NCBI RefSeq assembly: GCF_000697965.2
Contig: NZ_CP015880.1
Location: 744,001-808,000 of the forward strand
Direction: 5' to 3'
Length of the DNA: 64,000 nucleotides
Source: Ensifer adhaerens
GTDB lineage: Bacteria; Pseudomonadota; Alphaproteobacteria; Rhizobiales; Rhizobiaceae
Of this stretch, positions 52,193-64,000 are shown piece after piece. The position numbers were made by a program, and so were the translations under genes. Below the pieces are notes generated by a model. That model searched no databases. It was given only the letters and a program-made list of their open reading frames with translations, and was not told the origin of the DNA. Position 1 is the first letter of the stretch. Every line of letters starts with the position of its first letter.

Positions 52193-53595
52193 GCAAGCTT
52201 CGCGTTCTCTTCAGAACGACCGCAGTCCGGCTTTCCGCCCTCTACCTCATTCTTTTTTCTCTCTGTGCTGCCTTTCTCGTCTTCTACGTCACCGGCATGT
52301 CGGAGCGGCTGCTGCAGCAGCAGACCCGTGACGCGGTCACCGCCGAGGTGGCGCAGATCGAGCAGGTCTATAGCCGCGCCGGCATGAACGGCCTGTTGCG
52401 CTCGCTCGAGCGGCGGGCACGCCAGCCGGGAGCCAATCTCTACGTGATTGCGGGACCGAGCGGCGAAATCCTCGCCGGCAACGTTGCCAGCCTGGAGCCG
52501 GGCCTGCTCGACAGCGAAGGCTGGACCGAACGTCCCTTCGCCTATCAGCGCTATACGGACGAGAGCAAGAAGGACACCCACGTAGCGCTTGCCCATGTGC
52601 TGGTGCTCGACAATGGTCTGCGCATTCTTGTTGGCCGCGACCTGCAGGAGCCGCAGAAGTTCCGCGCCCTTGTGCGCCAGGCTCTGATGGTGGCGCTCGG
52701 CGTCATGGGGCTTGGCGCCCTCGTCATCTGGTTCGGCATCGGCCGCAACGCCTTGAAGCGCATCGACCGCATGTCGGAGGCGAGCACCAAGATCATGGCC
52801 GGCGATCTGTCGCAGCGTCTGCCGATGAGCGGCTCCGGCGACGAGTTCGACCGGCTGTCGGAATCACTGAACGCAATGCTCAGCCGCATCGAGAAGCTGA
52901 ACGAAGGGCTGCGGCAGGTCTCCGACAACATCGCTCACGATCTGAAGACGCCACTGACGCGGCTGCGCAACAAGGCGGAAGCCGCACTTTCCCGCAAGGG
53001 CACGAGCCAGCGCGGTGCGCTCGAGGAGATCATCGGCGAATCCGATCAGTTGATCCGCACCTTCAACGCGCTTCTGATGATTTCGCGCGTCGAGGCCGGC
53101 TCGTCCGTCGCCGAGATGAGCGACATCGACCTTTCGCAGATCGTCGCCGATTGCGTCGAGCTCTACGAACCGGTGGCCGAAGATGGCGGTCTGAAACTTG
53201 AAGCCGAAATCGCCCAGGATCTCGTGATTTCAGGCAACCGCGAACTGGTCGGCCAGGCCCTCGGCAACCTCATCGACAACGCGGTCAAGTATGCCGATGG
53301 CGCCGGGAACCCTCTGATCAAAGTCTCGCTCGAAAAGCGCGAGGGGAATGTGTTGCTGTCGGTTGCCGATCATGGATCGGGCATCCCCGCAGCGATGCGC
53401 GACGAGGTGATCAAGCGTTTCGTTCGCCTGGATGAGAGCCGGTCCAAGCCTGGCACCGGCCTTGGCCTGTCGCTGGTCGAGGCCGTCATGGAGATGCATC
53501 ACGGCGCGCTGCATCTCGCCGACACGGTTCCTTCCGCCGAAGATGGCGCCAAGGGGCTGACGGTTCAGATGGTTTTCCCGATGACTGCAACCTGA
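52189..53595 (+). CDS. Two-component sensor histidine kinase
   Basis: A 468-residue kinase. Two transmembrane helices (about 16-36 and 165-183) surround a periplasmic domain of about 130 residues. HAMP (185-240, SGSGDEFDRLSESLNAML), HisKA H250 in NIAHDLKTPLTRLRNK and HATPase NLIDNAVKYA, DHGSGIP, GTGLGLSLVEAV. Overlaps the regulator gene. The input signal is unknown. Not the same layout as FeuQ. Confidence 0.93.
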   Translation: MSKLRVLFRTTAVRLSALYLILFSLCAAFLVFYVTGMSERLLQQQTRDAVTAEVAQIEQVYSRAGMNGLLRSLERRARQPGANLYVIAGPSGEILAGNVASLEPGLLDSEGWTERPFAYQRYTDESKKDTHVALAHVLVLDNGLRILVGRDLQEPQKFRALVRQALMVALGVMGLGALVIWFGIGRNALKRIDRMSEASTKIMAGDLSQRLPMSGSGDEFDRLSESLNAMLSRIEKLNEGLRQVSDNIAHDLKTPLTRLRNKAEAALSRKGTSQRGALEEIIGESDQLIRTFNALLMISRVEAGSSVAEMSDIDLSQIVADCVELYEPVAEDGGLKLEAEIAQDLVISGNRELVGQALGNLIDNAVKYADGAGNPLIKVSLEKREGNVLLSVADHGSGIPAAMRDEVIKRFVRLDESRSKPGTGLGLSLVEAVMEMHHGALHLADTVPSAEDGAKGLTVQMVFPMTAT

Positions 53596-53677
53596 TAGAC
53601 CGGTTTTGGGAGAACGAAGTGGAGTGAAGCAGCGCGCAGTTGTTCCGCGCCGTCCGCTCCGGCCAGAGGGAGACGGC

Positions 53678-56632
53678 ATGCAGGAACAGGTGCAGCAGTG
53701 CTGGGCGATCGAGACGACGCCGATCCGTCCGGCGACACAAGCCGATGCCAAGACAGCGCTTTCGGTCTTGAAGGATATGGCCAAGGGTCATGAAAAGGTC
53801 GCAAGCCTGCTTGCGTCCGAAACGCAGTTCAAGACCTTCATCGTCTCGGCCTTTGCCCTTTCGCCTTTTCTTCGCGACACCGGCGACAGTCGCCCCGCCA
53901 TTCTCGAAGAGCTTCTCTCGACCGATCTCACGGCTTTCCTGAGCGAGCGCGTGCGCGGAGCCCGCGATGCCTGGAAGCCGAATGAAGGCGGCGCGGCATT
54001 GCCGGATACCGAGATCATGGCGCGGCTCAGAAGGGCCAAGCGCGAACTTGCCTTCGCCGTCGCTCTCGCCGATCTCTCCCGCCATTTCGACGGGCGCGAG
54101 ACCACCCGTTGGCTCAGCGAATTCGCCGGTGCGGCCGTGTCGGCGACGATCGATCACCTGCTCCTGAGCGCGCATGAGAGCGGCAAGTTGAAGGTCAAGG
54201 ATGCCGCAAACCCGAGCGTCGGTTCCGGCGTCGTCGTGCTCGGCATGGGCAAGCTCGGCGCCTTCGAGCTCAACTATTCCTCCGATATCGACCTCGTTGT
54301 CTTCTACGATCCGCAATCCGGCATCATCGTCGATCGCGACGATGCCTCGGAAACTTTCGGCCGGCTGTTGCGCCGCCTGATCCGCATCCTGCAGGAGCGC
54401 AGCGGCGACGGATACGTCTTCCGGACCGACCTGCGCCTGCGCCCGGATCCGGGCTCGACGCCGCTGGCGATCCCGGTCGAAGCGGCGATGCTCTATTACG
54501 AGGGCAGGGGGCAGAACTGGGAGCGCGCCGCCTTCATCAAGGCGCGGCCGGTCGCCGGCGACATCGAGGCTGGCGAGCACTTCCTCAAGGATCTGGTCCC
54601 CTTCGTCTTCCGCAAGTATCTCGACTATGCGGCGATCGCCGACATTCATTCGATCAAGCGCCAGATCCATGCCCACAAGGGGCACGGCGAGATCGCGGTC
54701 AAGGGCCACAACATCAAGCTCGGCCGCGGCGGAATCCGCGAGATCGAGTTCTTCGTTCAGACCCAGCAGCTGATTGCCGGTGGCCGCATGCCGGACCTGC
54801 GCCAGCGAGCGACGGAGCCGATGCTGCGGGCGCTCGTCAAGGCCGGCTGGATCGACGAGGAGACGGCTGACGAACTCGTCGAAGCCTATTGGTTCCTGCG
54901 CGATGTCGAGCACCGGATCCAGATGGTGCGCGACGAGCAGACGCACGTCCTGCCCGAGACCGAAGCGGAACTGAAGCGCATCGCCTATATGCTCGGCTTC
55001 GAGGATACAGCCGCCTTTTCCAAGGCCCTCTCGCGCGTGCTGAAGACCGTCGAGCGTCGCTACGCTCAGCTTTTCGAACAGGAAGCCAAGCTCTCGACCG
55101 AGACCGGCAACCTCGTCTTCACTGGCCAGCGCGACGACCCGGACACGCTGGAGACGCTGAAGAAACTCGGCTTCCAGCGGCCGTCGGACATCTCCCACAC
55201 GATCCGCACCTGGCACTATGGTCGCTACCGCGCGACACAGTCGGTGGAGGCGCGCGAGCGGCTGACAGAGCTGACGCCGGAGCTGCTGCGGGTTTTTGGC
55301 GAAAGCCGCCGCGCCGACGAAGCGCTGCTGCGTTTCGACAATTTCATCTCCGGCCTGCCTGCCGGCATTCAGCTGTTTTCTCTGCTCGGCAACAATCCGG
55401 GCCTCCTGTCGCTGATCGTCAATGTCATGTCGTCGGCCCCAAGGCTTGCCGAAATCATTGCCGCGCGCCCGCATGTCTTCGACGGCATGCTCGATCCCGG
55501 CCTGCTCGCCGAATTGCCGACGCGGGAGTATCTGGCGCCACGCATCGCCAACTTCGTCGGCGGTGCTCGCCATTATGAGGAGGTGCTCGATCGCCTGAGG
55601 ATCATAGCCGCCGAGCAGCGTTTCCTGATCGGCATTCGGCTCCTGACCGGCGCGATCTCGGGCGCGCAAGCCGGCCGCGCCTTTACCGATCTTGCCGACC
55701 TCATCATCGCCGCGGCGGTAAAGGCGGTTGAGGATGAAGTTCGCTCCGTTCACGGCGATTTCCCTGGAGGCCGTATCGCCGTTGTCGGCATGGGCAAGCT
55801 CGGCAGCCACGAGCTGACTGCGGGATCCGACGTCGATCTGATCCTGCTCTACGATTACGACGAGACGGCAACCGAGTCCGACGGCGCCAAGCCGCTTGAT
55901 CCGACGCGATACTTTACGCGGGTGACGCAGCGCCTGATCGCCGCACTTTCCGCGCCGACGGCGGAAGGCATCCTCTACGAGGTCGACATGCGGCTTCGTC
56001 CCTCCGGCAACAAGGGGCCGGTCGCAACCAGGATCAACGCCTTTGCTAAGTATCAGCGCGAAGAGGCCTGGACGTGGGAGCATCTGGCTCTGACCCGGGC
56101 GCGCTGCATCTGCGGCGATGACCGGCTGATGGCCGAGGCCAACGGGATCTTCGCCGAGATCCTCGAGCGCAAGCGCGATGTTTCCAAAGTCAGCGCCGAC
56201 GTGATCTCCATGCGCGAGATGATCGATAGCGAGAAACCGCCGAGCGACATCTGGGACTTCAAGCTGATCCCGGGCGGTCTCGTCGATATCGAGTTCATCA
56301 CCCAGTATCTGGCGCTCGTAGCGCCGGCCAAGGGCGTTCAGCCGCTGACATCAGGCACCAACACCGCCGACGCGTTGAAGCTGCTTGGTGATGCGCTGAT
56401 GAACCCCAACGATCTCGATGTTGCGCTGGAAGCGCTGCATCTTTTCACCGAATTGTCCCAGATCGTGAGGCTCTGCATCGAGGGCGAGTTCGAGCCGAAG
56501 GAAGCGCCAGCGGGCCTGATCGATCTCGTCTGCCGGGCAGGGGACTACCCGGACCTGAAAACCTTGGAGGGGGACGTTCGCAGGCTCTCCAAAGCCGTGC
56601 GCCGTGTCTTCCAATCGGTCGTTTCAGTGTGA
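53678..56632 (+). CDS. glnE: Glutamine-synthetase adenylyltransferase/adenylyl-removing enzyme
   Basis: A 984-residue bifunctional enzyme that adenylylates and deadenylylates GlnA in response to PII, thus tuning nitrogen assimilation. Two nucleotidyltransferase modules are visible: GMGKLGAFELNYSSDIDLVVFYD near residue 187-209 (deadenylylase) and GMGKLGSHELTAGSDVDLILLYD near 700-725 (adenylylase). ATG 53678 has GAGGGAGA six bases upstream; the longer frame from 53606 starts inside a TTG with a weak signal. 82 bases after the kinase stop. Length is normal (about 945-990). Confidence 0.95.
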   Translation: MQEQVQQCWAIETTPIRPATQADAKTALSVLKDMAKGHEKVASLLASETQFKTFIVSAFALSPFLRDTGDSRPAILEELLSTDLTAFLSERVRGARDAWKPNEGGAALPDTEIMARLRRAKRELAFAVALADLSRHFDGRETTRWLSEFAGAAVSATIDHLLLSAHESGKLKVKDAANPSVGSGVVVLGMGKLGAFELNYSSDIDLVVFYDPQSGIIVDRDDASETFGRLLRRLIRILQERSGDGYVFRTDLRLRPDPGSTPLAIPVEAAMLYYEGRGQNWERAAFIKARPVAGDIEAGEHFLKDLVPFVFRKYLDYAAIADIHSIKRQIHAHKGHGEIAVKGHNIKLGRGGIREIEFFVQTQQLIAGGRMPDLRQRATEPMLRALVKAGWIDEETADELVEAYWFLRDVEHRIQMVRDEQTHVLPETEAELKRIAYMLGFEDTAAFSKALSRVLKTVERRYAQLFEQEAKLSTETGNLVFTGQRDDPDTLETLKKLGFQRPSDISHTIRTWHYGRYRATQSVEARERLTELTPELLRVFGESRRADEALLRFDNFISGLPAGIQLFSLLGNNPGLLSLIVNVMSSAPRLAEIIAARPHVFDGMLDPGLLAELPTREYLAPRIANFVGGARHYEEVLDRLRIIAAEQRFLIGIRLLTGAISGAQAGRAFTDLADLIIAAAVKAVEDEVRSVHGDFPGGRIAVVGMGKLGSHELTAGSDVDLILLYDYDETATESDGAKPLDPTRYFTRVTQRLIAALSAPTAEGILYEVDMRLRPSGNKGPVATRINAFAKYQREEAWTWEHLALTRARCICGDDRLMAEANGIFAEILERKRDVSKVSADVISMREMIDSEKPPSDIWDFKLIPGGLVDIEFITQYLALVAPAKGVQPLTSGTNTADALKLLGDALMNPNDLDVALEALHLFTELSQIVRLCIEGEFEPKEAPAGLIDLVCRAGDYPDLKTLEGDVRRLSKAVRRVFQSVVSV

Positions 56633-56691
56633 GGGAGGGCAGCGGGTAAACGGAAGGCGCGTGGAAGACCGCGCGCTGCTCCAGACCCGCT

Positions 56692-59010
<2,319 letters not shown>

Positions 59011-59118
59011 CTTTCCCAATTGTCTAAACCCTCTGATGATTCGGCGCGCCGCTCGCCCGAATCTGACTCAATGAATCACAGGGCGATTCGCCTTGTCCAG
59101 AGGCACTGGTAAAGATTT

Positions 59119-59134
59119 GTTAACCATTTCTTAT
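59119..59134 (-). promoter_or_regulatory. CtrA-like box upstream of pleC
   Basis: On the minus strand ATAA-N7-TTAAC, one mismatch from TTAA-N7-TTAAC, 109-124 bases before the pleC start. The sequence is in the AT-rich 190-base gap. Confidence 0.45.
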
Positions 59135-59150
59135 CGTTGGAAAATAATAG

Positions 59151-59176
59151 GCCGGGCCACCTTGGTGGCCCGGCCC
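59151..59176 (-). terminator. Terminator of pepN
   Basis: GGCCGGGCCACC at 59151-59162 pairs perfectly with GGTGGCCCGGCC at 59165-59176. On the minus strand the stem is followed by TATTATTTTCC. It separates pepN from pleC. Confidence 0.85.
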
Positions 59177-59201
59177 CAGGAAAATCAGGCGTTGGCGATG
59201 C

Positions 59202-61850
59202 TCAGGCCTTGAGCATGCGCTCGACGATGTCGCCGACATCGGCCGAAAGTTTCGACGCGCCGGCGATCTCTTTCAGCGCCTTGCGGGCATGCCCGGCACG
59301 TTTGTCCTCCAGCGAACGCCAGGAGCGCATGGAGGTCAGGATGCGGGCCGCAAGCTGCGGATTGCGCGGGTCGATGTCGAGGATCTGGCGCGCGAGGAAC
59401 CGGTAGCCTTCGCCGTCGGCGCGGTTGAACCCGGTCGGGTTGGCGAAGGCATAGGTGCCTACCAGCGAGCGTACGCGGTTCGGATTGTTGCCGTTGAACA
59501 GTGGCTCGTTCATCAGCGCCTTGATGCGATCGAGCGTTCCAGCGCCCGGGATCGTCGCCTGCACGGCGAACCACTTGTCGATGACGAGCGCGTTGTCGGC
59601 GAAACGCTTGCGGAATGTTGCAAGCGCGTCTGTCGCCTCGGCCGAATCCGGGAAGCGGTGCGCCAGCAGCGCCAACGCATGGCTGAGATCGGTCATGTTG
59701 TTGGCGGCCGCAAAGGCCTTCGCGGCACGCTCGGGCCCTTCATCGGCCTGAACGAGGTAGGTGAGCGCGCTGTTGCGCAGTGCCCGCCTGCCGGCGCTTG
59801 CCGCATCCGGGCTGAACCCTCCGCTGGAGACGAGTTCGTCGGAGAGTTTGAGGAAGGTGTCGCGCCCGGCGGCCGCAACCGCTGTCAGGATCTGCTGGCG
59901 GGCCGCGTGGATCGCGTCCGGATCGTTGTTGGTGCCGATCTCGCGGGCGATATCGGATTCGCTCGGCAAGGCCAGCGCCTGCGAACGGAAGGCCGGCTCC
60001 AGGCTGTTGTCGGCGGCGGCCCGGATCAGGCCGTCGATCAGGGCCTTGTCCGAGGTGACCGGCTTGCCGGCGCGGACATTCGCCGTCGCCTCGACCAGAT
60101 TGCCAAGCGCAATGGCATTGAGCGCCTGCCAGCGGGCGAAGAGGTCGCTTTCGTGATGCGCGATCAGCGCCAGATCGTCGGCATTCTGCTCGATATGCAG
60201 GTTGATCGGCGCGGAGAAGCTGCGGTTGAACGACGGAACCGGGCGCGAGGGGATGCCCGAGAAGACCACCGTCTGATTGCGCTCTGTCAGATGCAGGACA
60301 TCGTCGGTCATGTCGGCGCCGGAAACGGCGGCAAGCGCGGCTTCGCTGCCGTCTTCGAGCAGCAGACCCATCTTCAGCGGAATGTGCATCGCTTCCTTGG
60401 CGCTCTGTCCGGGCGTCGGCGGCACGGTCTGTTCGAGCGACAGGGTGAAGGTCTGCTTGGTCGCGTCATAGGCGCCCGAAGCGGTGACCAGCGGCGTTCC
60501 GGCCTGGTGATACCAGAGCGCGAACTGGCGCAGATCCCGACCGCTTGCCGCCTCGAAGCAGGCGACGAAATCCTCGATCGTCACCGCCTGGCCGTCGTGC
60601 CGGTCGAAATAGAGATCCATACCCTTCTTGAACAGATCGCGGCCGAGGATGGTCGCGATCATGCGGGTGACTTCCGATCCCTTTTCGTAGACGGTCGTCG
60701 TGTAGAAGTTGTTGATTTCGCGGTATTTCGTCGGGCGCACCGGATGGGCGAGGGGACCTGCATCCTCCGGGAACTGTTCCGACTTCAGATGCCGCACTTC
60801 GGCGATGCGCTTGACCGCGCGCGAGCGCATGTCGGCGGAGAACTCGTGGTCGCGGTAGACCGTCAGGCCTTCCTTCAGGCAGAGCTGGAACCAGTCGCGG
60901 CAGGTGATGCGGTTGCCGGTCCAGTTGTGGAAGTATTCGTGCGCGATGATCGCCTCGATGTTGGCGTAGTCCGCATCGGTCGCCGTTTCCGGGTCCGCAA
61001 GCACGTATTTGTCGTTGAAGATGTTGAGGCCCTTGTTCTCCATGGCGCCCATGTTGAAGTCGGAGACGGCGACGATCATGAAGATGTCGAGGTCGTATTC
61101 GCGACCAAAGGCCTCTTCGTCCCACTTCATCGAGCGCTTGAGCGCATCCATGGCATAGGAGGCGCGAGGCTCCTTGCCGTGTTCGACATAGATCTTCAAG
61201 GCAACGTCGCGGCCGGACATCGTTGTGAACGTATCCTCGACCACGCCGAGGTCGCCGGCGACCAGCGCAAAGAGATAGCTCGGCTTCGGATGCGGATCGA
61301 ACCAGGCGGCGAAGTGACGGCCGTCGCCCATGTCGGCGCCGCCGAGATAGTTGCCGTTCGAAAGCAGGAGGGGAGAGGACGCCTTGTCGGCGATGATGTT
61401 GACCGTGTAGACGGCAAGTACATCGGGACGATCGGGGAAATAGGTGATGCGGCGGAAGCCTTCGGCCTCGCACTGGGTGCTGTAGACGCCGTTGGTGCGG
61501 TAGAGCCCCATCAGCTGCGTATTGGTCTCGGGCGAAAGCAGGGTGGTGATGGTGATTTCGAACGGGGCGGTTTCGGGCAGGCCGCGGATCGTCAGCGTAT
61601 CCTCGGCGACATCGTAGAGCGTCGTCGCAAGCTCTTCCTGGTCGAGCAGCAGGCCGGTCATGGTCAACTCGTCGCCATCAAGCACGAGCGGCGCGGCACT
61701 GTCGACACCTTCGCGGCGATGGAAGATCAGCCTGGCCTCGACCTTGGTCTCCTTCGGGTCGAGCTCGAAGGTCAGATCCACTCTCTCCAGAACGAAGTCG
61801 GTCGGCCGGTAGTCTTCCAGATGAATGATCTGGCCAGTATTTGTCCGCAT
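59202..61850 (-). CDS. pepN: Aminopeptidase N (M1 family)
   Basis: An 882-residue cytosolic zinc aminopeptidase that removes N-terminal residues from peptides. The exopeptidase motif GAMEN is at 268-272 and the zinc site HEYFH at 304-308 with E327 in the KEGLT segment (HExxH-X18-E). A C-terminal helical superhelix follows, as in E. coli PepN. ATG 61850 gives the family-like MRTNTGQIIHLEDYRP; the frame from 61943 has no ribosome binding site. Length usual (870-890). Confidence 0.95.
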   Translation of the reverse strand: MRTNTGQIIHLEDYRPTDFVLERVDLTFELDPKETKVEARLIFHRREGVDSAAPLVLDGDELTMTGLLLDQEELATTLYDVAEDTLTIRGLPETAPFEITITTLLSPETNTQLMGLYRTNGVYSTQCEAEGFRRITYFPDRPDVLAVYTVNIIADKASSPLLLSNGNYLGGADMGDGRHFAAWFDPHPKPSYLFALVAGDLGVVEDTFTTMSGRDVALKIYVEHGKEPRASYAMDALKRSMKWDEEAFGREYDLDIFMIVAVSDFNMGAMENKGLNIFNDKYVLADPETATDADYANIEAIIAHEYFHNWTGNRITCRDWFQLCLKEGLTVYRDHEFSADMRSRAVKRIAEVRHLKSEQFPEDAGPLAHPVRPTKYREINNFYTTTVYEKGSEVTRMIATILGRDLFKKGMDLYFDRHDGQAVTIEDFVACFEAASGRDLRQFALWYHQAGTPLVTASGAYDATKQTFTLSLEQTVPPTPGQSAKEAMHIPLKMGLLLEDGSEAALAAVSGADMTDDVLHLTERNQTVVFSGIPSRPVPSFNRSFSAPINLHIEQNADDLALIAHHESDLFARWQALNAIALGNLVEATANVRAGKPVTSDKALIDGLIRAAADNSLEPAFRSQALALPSESDIAREIGTNNDPDAIHAARQQILTAVAAAGRDTFLKLSDELVSSGGFSPDAASAGRRALRNSALTYLVQADEGPERAAKAFAAANNMTDLSHALALLAHRFPDSAEATDALATFRKRFADNALVIDKWFAVQATIPGAGTLDRIKALMNEPLFNGNNPNRVRSLVGTYAFANPTGFNRADGEGYRFLARQILDIDPRNPQLAARILTSMRSWRSLEDKRAGHARKALKEIAGASKLSADVGDIVERMLKA

Positions 61851-62279
61851 GGTCAGTCCCGCTTGCACCGTTCTACTGGAGAATTTGTAGAGGGTGCCTG
61901 TGATGGTGAAAAGGCCAAGGGGCGAAAAGCTGGGCTGTGCCACACGATTGTGATGCCGGCGACCGCACTTCCGACAGAAAAGACATGGCGCCCGTTATTC
62001 TTCCCGCTCCCTTATCGGACCGATGTGTATCGAAGTGGGACTAACAAGACATGAATTGGAAAGGTTTTTTTCGGGGCAGCTAAAGAAAAGCCGGCCGCCC
62101 TACTGTCGAAGGTTAATCGATCAAGAAAAAACGTCATTCATCACGAAGTTTGATCCGACTTTCGAGAAAAGCGTCGCTAAGGTGGCCCGGTCCTGCAGCG
62201 GTGCTCTCCGCTGAAAAATCTCCAAACCAGCCCGCGTGCCAGCTGATCGCCGGTCAAGGCTGTTCGAAAAGTGCCCTCA
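61851..62279. other. 429-base divergent intergenic region
   Basis: Between pepN and the DMT transporter. ORF 62023-62214 has no ribosome binding site and ends inside the DMT promoter region; I leave it out. The 62040-62140 part is AT-rich with a TTTTTTT run. Confidence 0.5.
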
Positions 62280-63218
62280 ATGGATGCGGAAGTCGAAAGC
62301 CCGATGAAGGGGATCCTGCTCAAGGTCCTTTCAGTCGTCATTTTCGTTTGCATGTCGACGCTGATCAAGGCGGCCGGAAACGAGATCGCCACCGGCCAGA
62401 TCACCTTCTACCGCTCGGCCTTCGCCATGGTGCCGATCCTCGGCTATCTCGCCTTCCGCGGACAGCTGCGCGACGCCTTCAAGACCGAAGATTTTACCGG
62501 CCATATCGCTCGCGGCTTCGTCGGCATTCTCGCAATGAGCTTCGGTTTTTACGGCCTCGTACACCTGCCGCTGCCTGAAGCCATCGCCATCGGCTATGCC
62601 ATGCCGCTGATCGCCGTCGCCTTCGCCGCGATTTTTCTAGGCGAGTCGGTGCGGCTCTACCGTTGGTCGGCCGTTGTCATCGGGCTGGTCGGCGTGATGA
62701 TCATCACCTGGCCACGGCTGACCCTTTTTCGCGAAGGCGGCTTCGGTTCGCTGGAGGCACTGGGCGCTGCTGCCGTGCTGGTTTCGGCGGCCCTGGGCGC
62801 AGTTGCCATGGTGCTGGTGCGAAAACTCGTCAAGAATGAACGCACCCACACGATCGTGCTCTATTTCTCGCTGTCGGCCTCGGTCTTCTCTCTCGCGACC
62901 TTGCCCTTCGGCTGGCCGTCGATCTCGCGCGAGGCCTTCCTGTTGCTGATGGTCGCCGGTTTCTGTGGCGGTGTCGCCCAGATCCTTTTGACCGAAAGCT
63001 ATCGCCATGCCGACATGTCGACCATCGCACCGTTCGAATACACTTCGATCGTGCTCGGCCTGATCATCGGCTACTTCCTGTTCGACGATATCCCGACGGC
63101 CGCCATGCTCGTCGGCACGGCTATCGTCGTCGGTGCAGGCATCTTCATCATTTTCCGTGAGCATCGGCTTGGCCTCGAGCGCCGGGGCGCTCGCAAGCAT
63201 GTGACGCCGCAGGGCTGA
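62280..63218 (+). CDS. EamA/DMT family transporter
   Basis: A 312-residue inner-membrane protein of ten predicted helices in two EamA repeats (residues about 10-145 and 155-295), typical of the drug/metabolite exporters. Features include the SFGFYGLVHLPLPEAIAIGYAMPL segment and ESYRHADMSTIAPFEYTSIV. Starts are possible at 62271 (GTG), 62280 and 62304; I use 62280. Substrate unknown. It ends nine bases from a convergent MFS gene. Confidence 0.87.
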   Translation: MDAEVESPMKGILLKVLSVVIFVCMSTLIKAAGNEIATGQITFYRSAFAMVPILGYLAFRGQLRDAFKTEDFTGHIARGFVGILAMSFGFYGLVHLPLPEAIAIGYAMPLIAVAFAAIFLGESVRLYRWSAVVIGLVGVMIITWPRLTLFREGGFGSLEALGAAAVLVSAALGAVAMVLVRKLVKNERTHTIVLYFSLSASVFSLATLPFGWPSISREAFLLLMVAGFCGGVAQILLTESYRHADMSTIAPFEYTSIVLGLIIGYFLFDDIPTAAMLVGTAIVVGAGIFIIFREHRLGLERRGARKHVTPQG

Positions 63219-63226
63219 GCCACGGC

Positions 63227-64000
63227 CTACGGCCGCGGGTTTTCCCAGGCAGGAACCGTATCGTCGTCGATCAGCGGTTCCTGTGCCGCCTGCTGGGCAG
63301 CCGGGCTCGTCACATCAGGGCCGGGCGTCGGCATGACGCTCGTTGCCTGGAAGTCGGTCTTGACGACGAGCCCCTTGTGCTGCTCGCGCCGCAGAATGCG
63401 CCAGGCTGCATAGCCGCCATAGAGCGCGAAGTAGACGGCAAGGACGAGAAACAGCGCCGCCGGGCCGAAACGATCCATGACCGGACCGACCATCAGCGGG
63501 CCGGAAATCGTGCCGAGCCCGTAGGTGATCATCAGGCCCGAGGATGTTTCGACATACTCGTTGGGTTTGGCGAGATCATTGGCATGGGCGACGTTCAGTG
63601 CGTAGATCGGGAACAGCACCGATCCGACGAAAGCGGCGATGATGTAGAGAACGGCGGGCTGGCTGCCGATCGATGCCGACATCACCAGGCACGAGATGAC
63701 GCCGACGATGCCGCAGCCAACCATGACGATGCGCCGGTCGATCTTGTCGGAGAGACGTCCGATCGGGATTTGCGAGAGGGCGCTGCCGGTCAATAGCGAG
63801 GCGAGCAGTGTCGCGCCTTCCGCCGTCGAAAGTCCGATCTTCTGGGTGAAGACCCCGCCGAGGTTCAGCCAGGCGCCGGAGAGCGCACCGGCGAGAAAAC
63901 CGCCGACGACGGCGACCGGCGAGCGGCGGAAGAGGGCGGGGATATCGAACTTCGCCTGTGCCGGTGGCGCGGGCATGGGAGAGGAGGAGAGCGCCGTCGG
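63227..64000 (-). CDS. MFS transporter, C-terminal part (cut by window edge)
   Basis: The frame is open from the right edge to a stop at 63227 with no need for a start; a methionine at 63976 is only internal. Six hydrophobic segments correspond to the second half of a major facilitator, with the inter-domain loop SQIPIGRLSDKIDRRIV as the conserved DRxxRR motif. The C-terminal tail of 45 residues is hydrophilic. The preceding residues PTALSSSP suggest the central cytoplasmic loop. YcaD/UMF1-like group is likely; the substrate is unknown. Confidence 0.85.
   Translation of the reverse strand, partial: PTALSSSPMPAPPAQAKFDIPALFRRSPVAVVGGFLAGALSGAWLNLGGVFTQKIGLSTAEGATLLASLLTGSALSQIPIGRLSDKIDRRIVMVGCGIVGVISCLVMSASIGSQPAVLYIIAAFVGSVLFPIYALNVAHANDLAKPNEYVETSSGLMITYGLGTISGPLMVGPVMDRFGPAALFLVLAVYFALYGGYAAWRILRREQHKGLVVKTDFQATSVMPTPGPDVTSPAAQQAAQEPLIDDDTVPAWENPRP

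Noticed and set aside
53486..56083. 865-codon open frame on the minus strand
   Set aside because: It runs opposite glnE, whose two nucleotidyltransferase motifs are clear; the antisense protein has no recognisable motif.
59289..62054. 921-codon open frame on the plus strand
   Set aside because: Antisense to pepN with its GAMEN and HEYFH motifs. It arises from third-position GC bias.
62023..62214. 63-codon frame upstream of the DMT gene
   Set aside because: No ribosome binding site and composition of intergenic DNA.

Overview
This window is a stretch of alphaproteobacterial chromosome, almost certainly from Sinorhizobium/Ensifer or a close member of the Rhizobiaceae. The evidence is the combination of feuN-feuP-feuQ, cycHJKL (ccmIEFH), degP1, a PleC-type kinase beside glnE and pepN, MucR, a seven-gene Mrp/Pha antiporter operon, and dispersed palindromic repeats of rhizobial type. 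GC content is high, coding density is high, and many starts overlap upstream stops as ATGA. I see no tRNA, rRNA, CRISPR array, insertion sequence, prophage or plasmid function.

Positions 1-19300 are an accessory-leaning area of short regulator/target modules. They include a homocysteine S-methyltransferase with a divergent TetR; oligopeptidase B; a GST / NTF2-like / tautomerase operon divergent from an HxlR regulator; a LysR regulator facing a DUF2798 membrane protein across a 14-bp-arm perfect palindrome; an inverse-autotransporter barrel fused to a beta-helix; a second HxlR with an NmrA-type reductase and a CatE-like extradiol dioxygenase; a universal stress protein plus DksA/TraR-like pair behind a perfect FNR/FixK box; a hemolysin-III-like membrane protein; msrB; and a CSS-EAL c-di-GMP phosphodiesterase.

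Positions 19700-25650 hold the mrpABCDEFG cation/proton antiporter operon, every junction being overlapped or nearly so. It is followed by mucR, sufE, envelope proteins of unknown function (DUF5330, DUF2336, SH3b, DUF883), a PAS histidine kinase overlapping a peptidoglycan-binding protein, a MerR regulator with a textbook 19-bp-spacer promoter, the DUF1254/DUF1214 pair and a class A penicillin-binding protein. The DUF883 gene has a canonical RpoE2/EcfG general-stress promoter.

Positions 42000-64000 are core rhizobial chromosome: feuNPQ (control of cyclic glucan export and osmoadaptation), a lipoprotein, the cytochrome c maturation operon, degP1, a second OmpR/histidine-kinase pair, glnE, then on the other strand pleC and pepN, and finally a DMT exporter and a truncated MFS transporter. 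Common themes are envelope homeostasis, redox/electrophile detoxification and cell-cycle or stress signalling. Names rest on motif and context recognition by eye; no database search was run.
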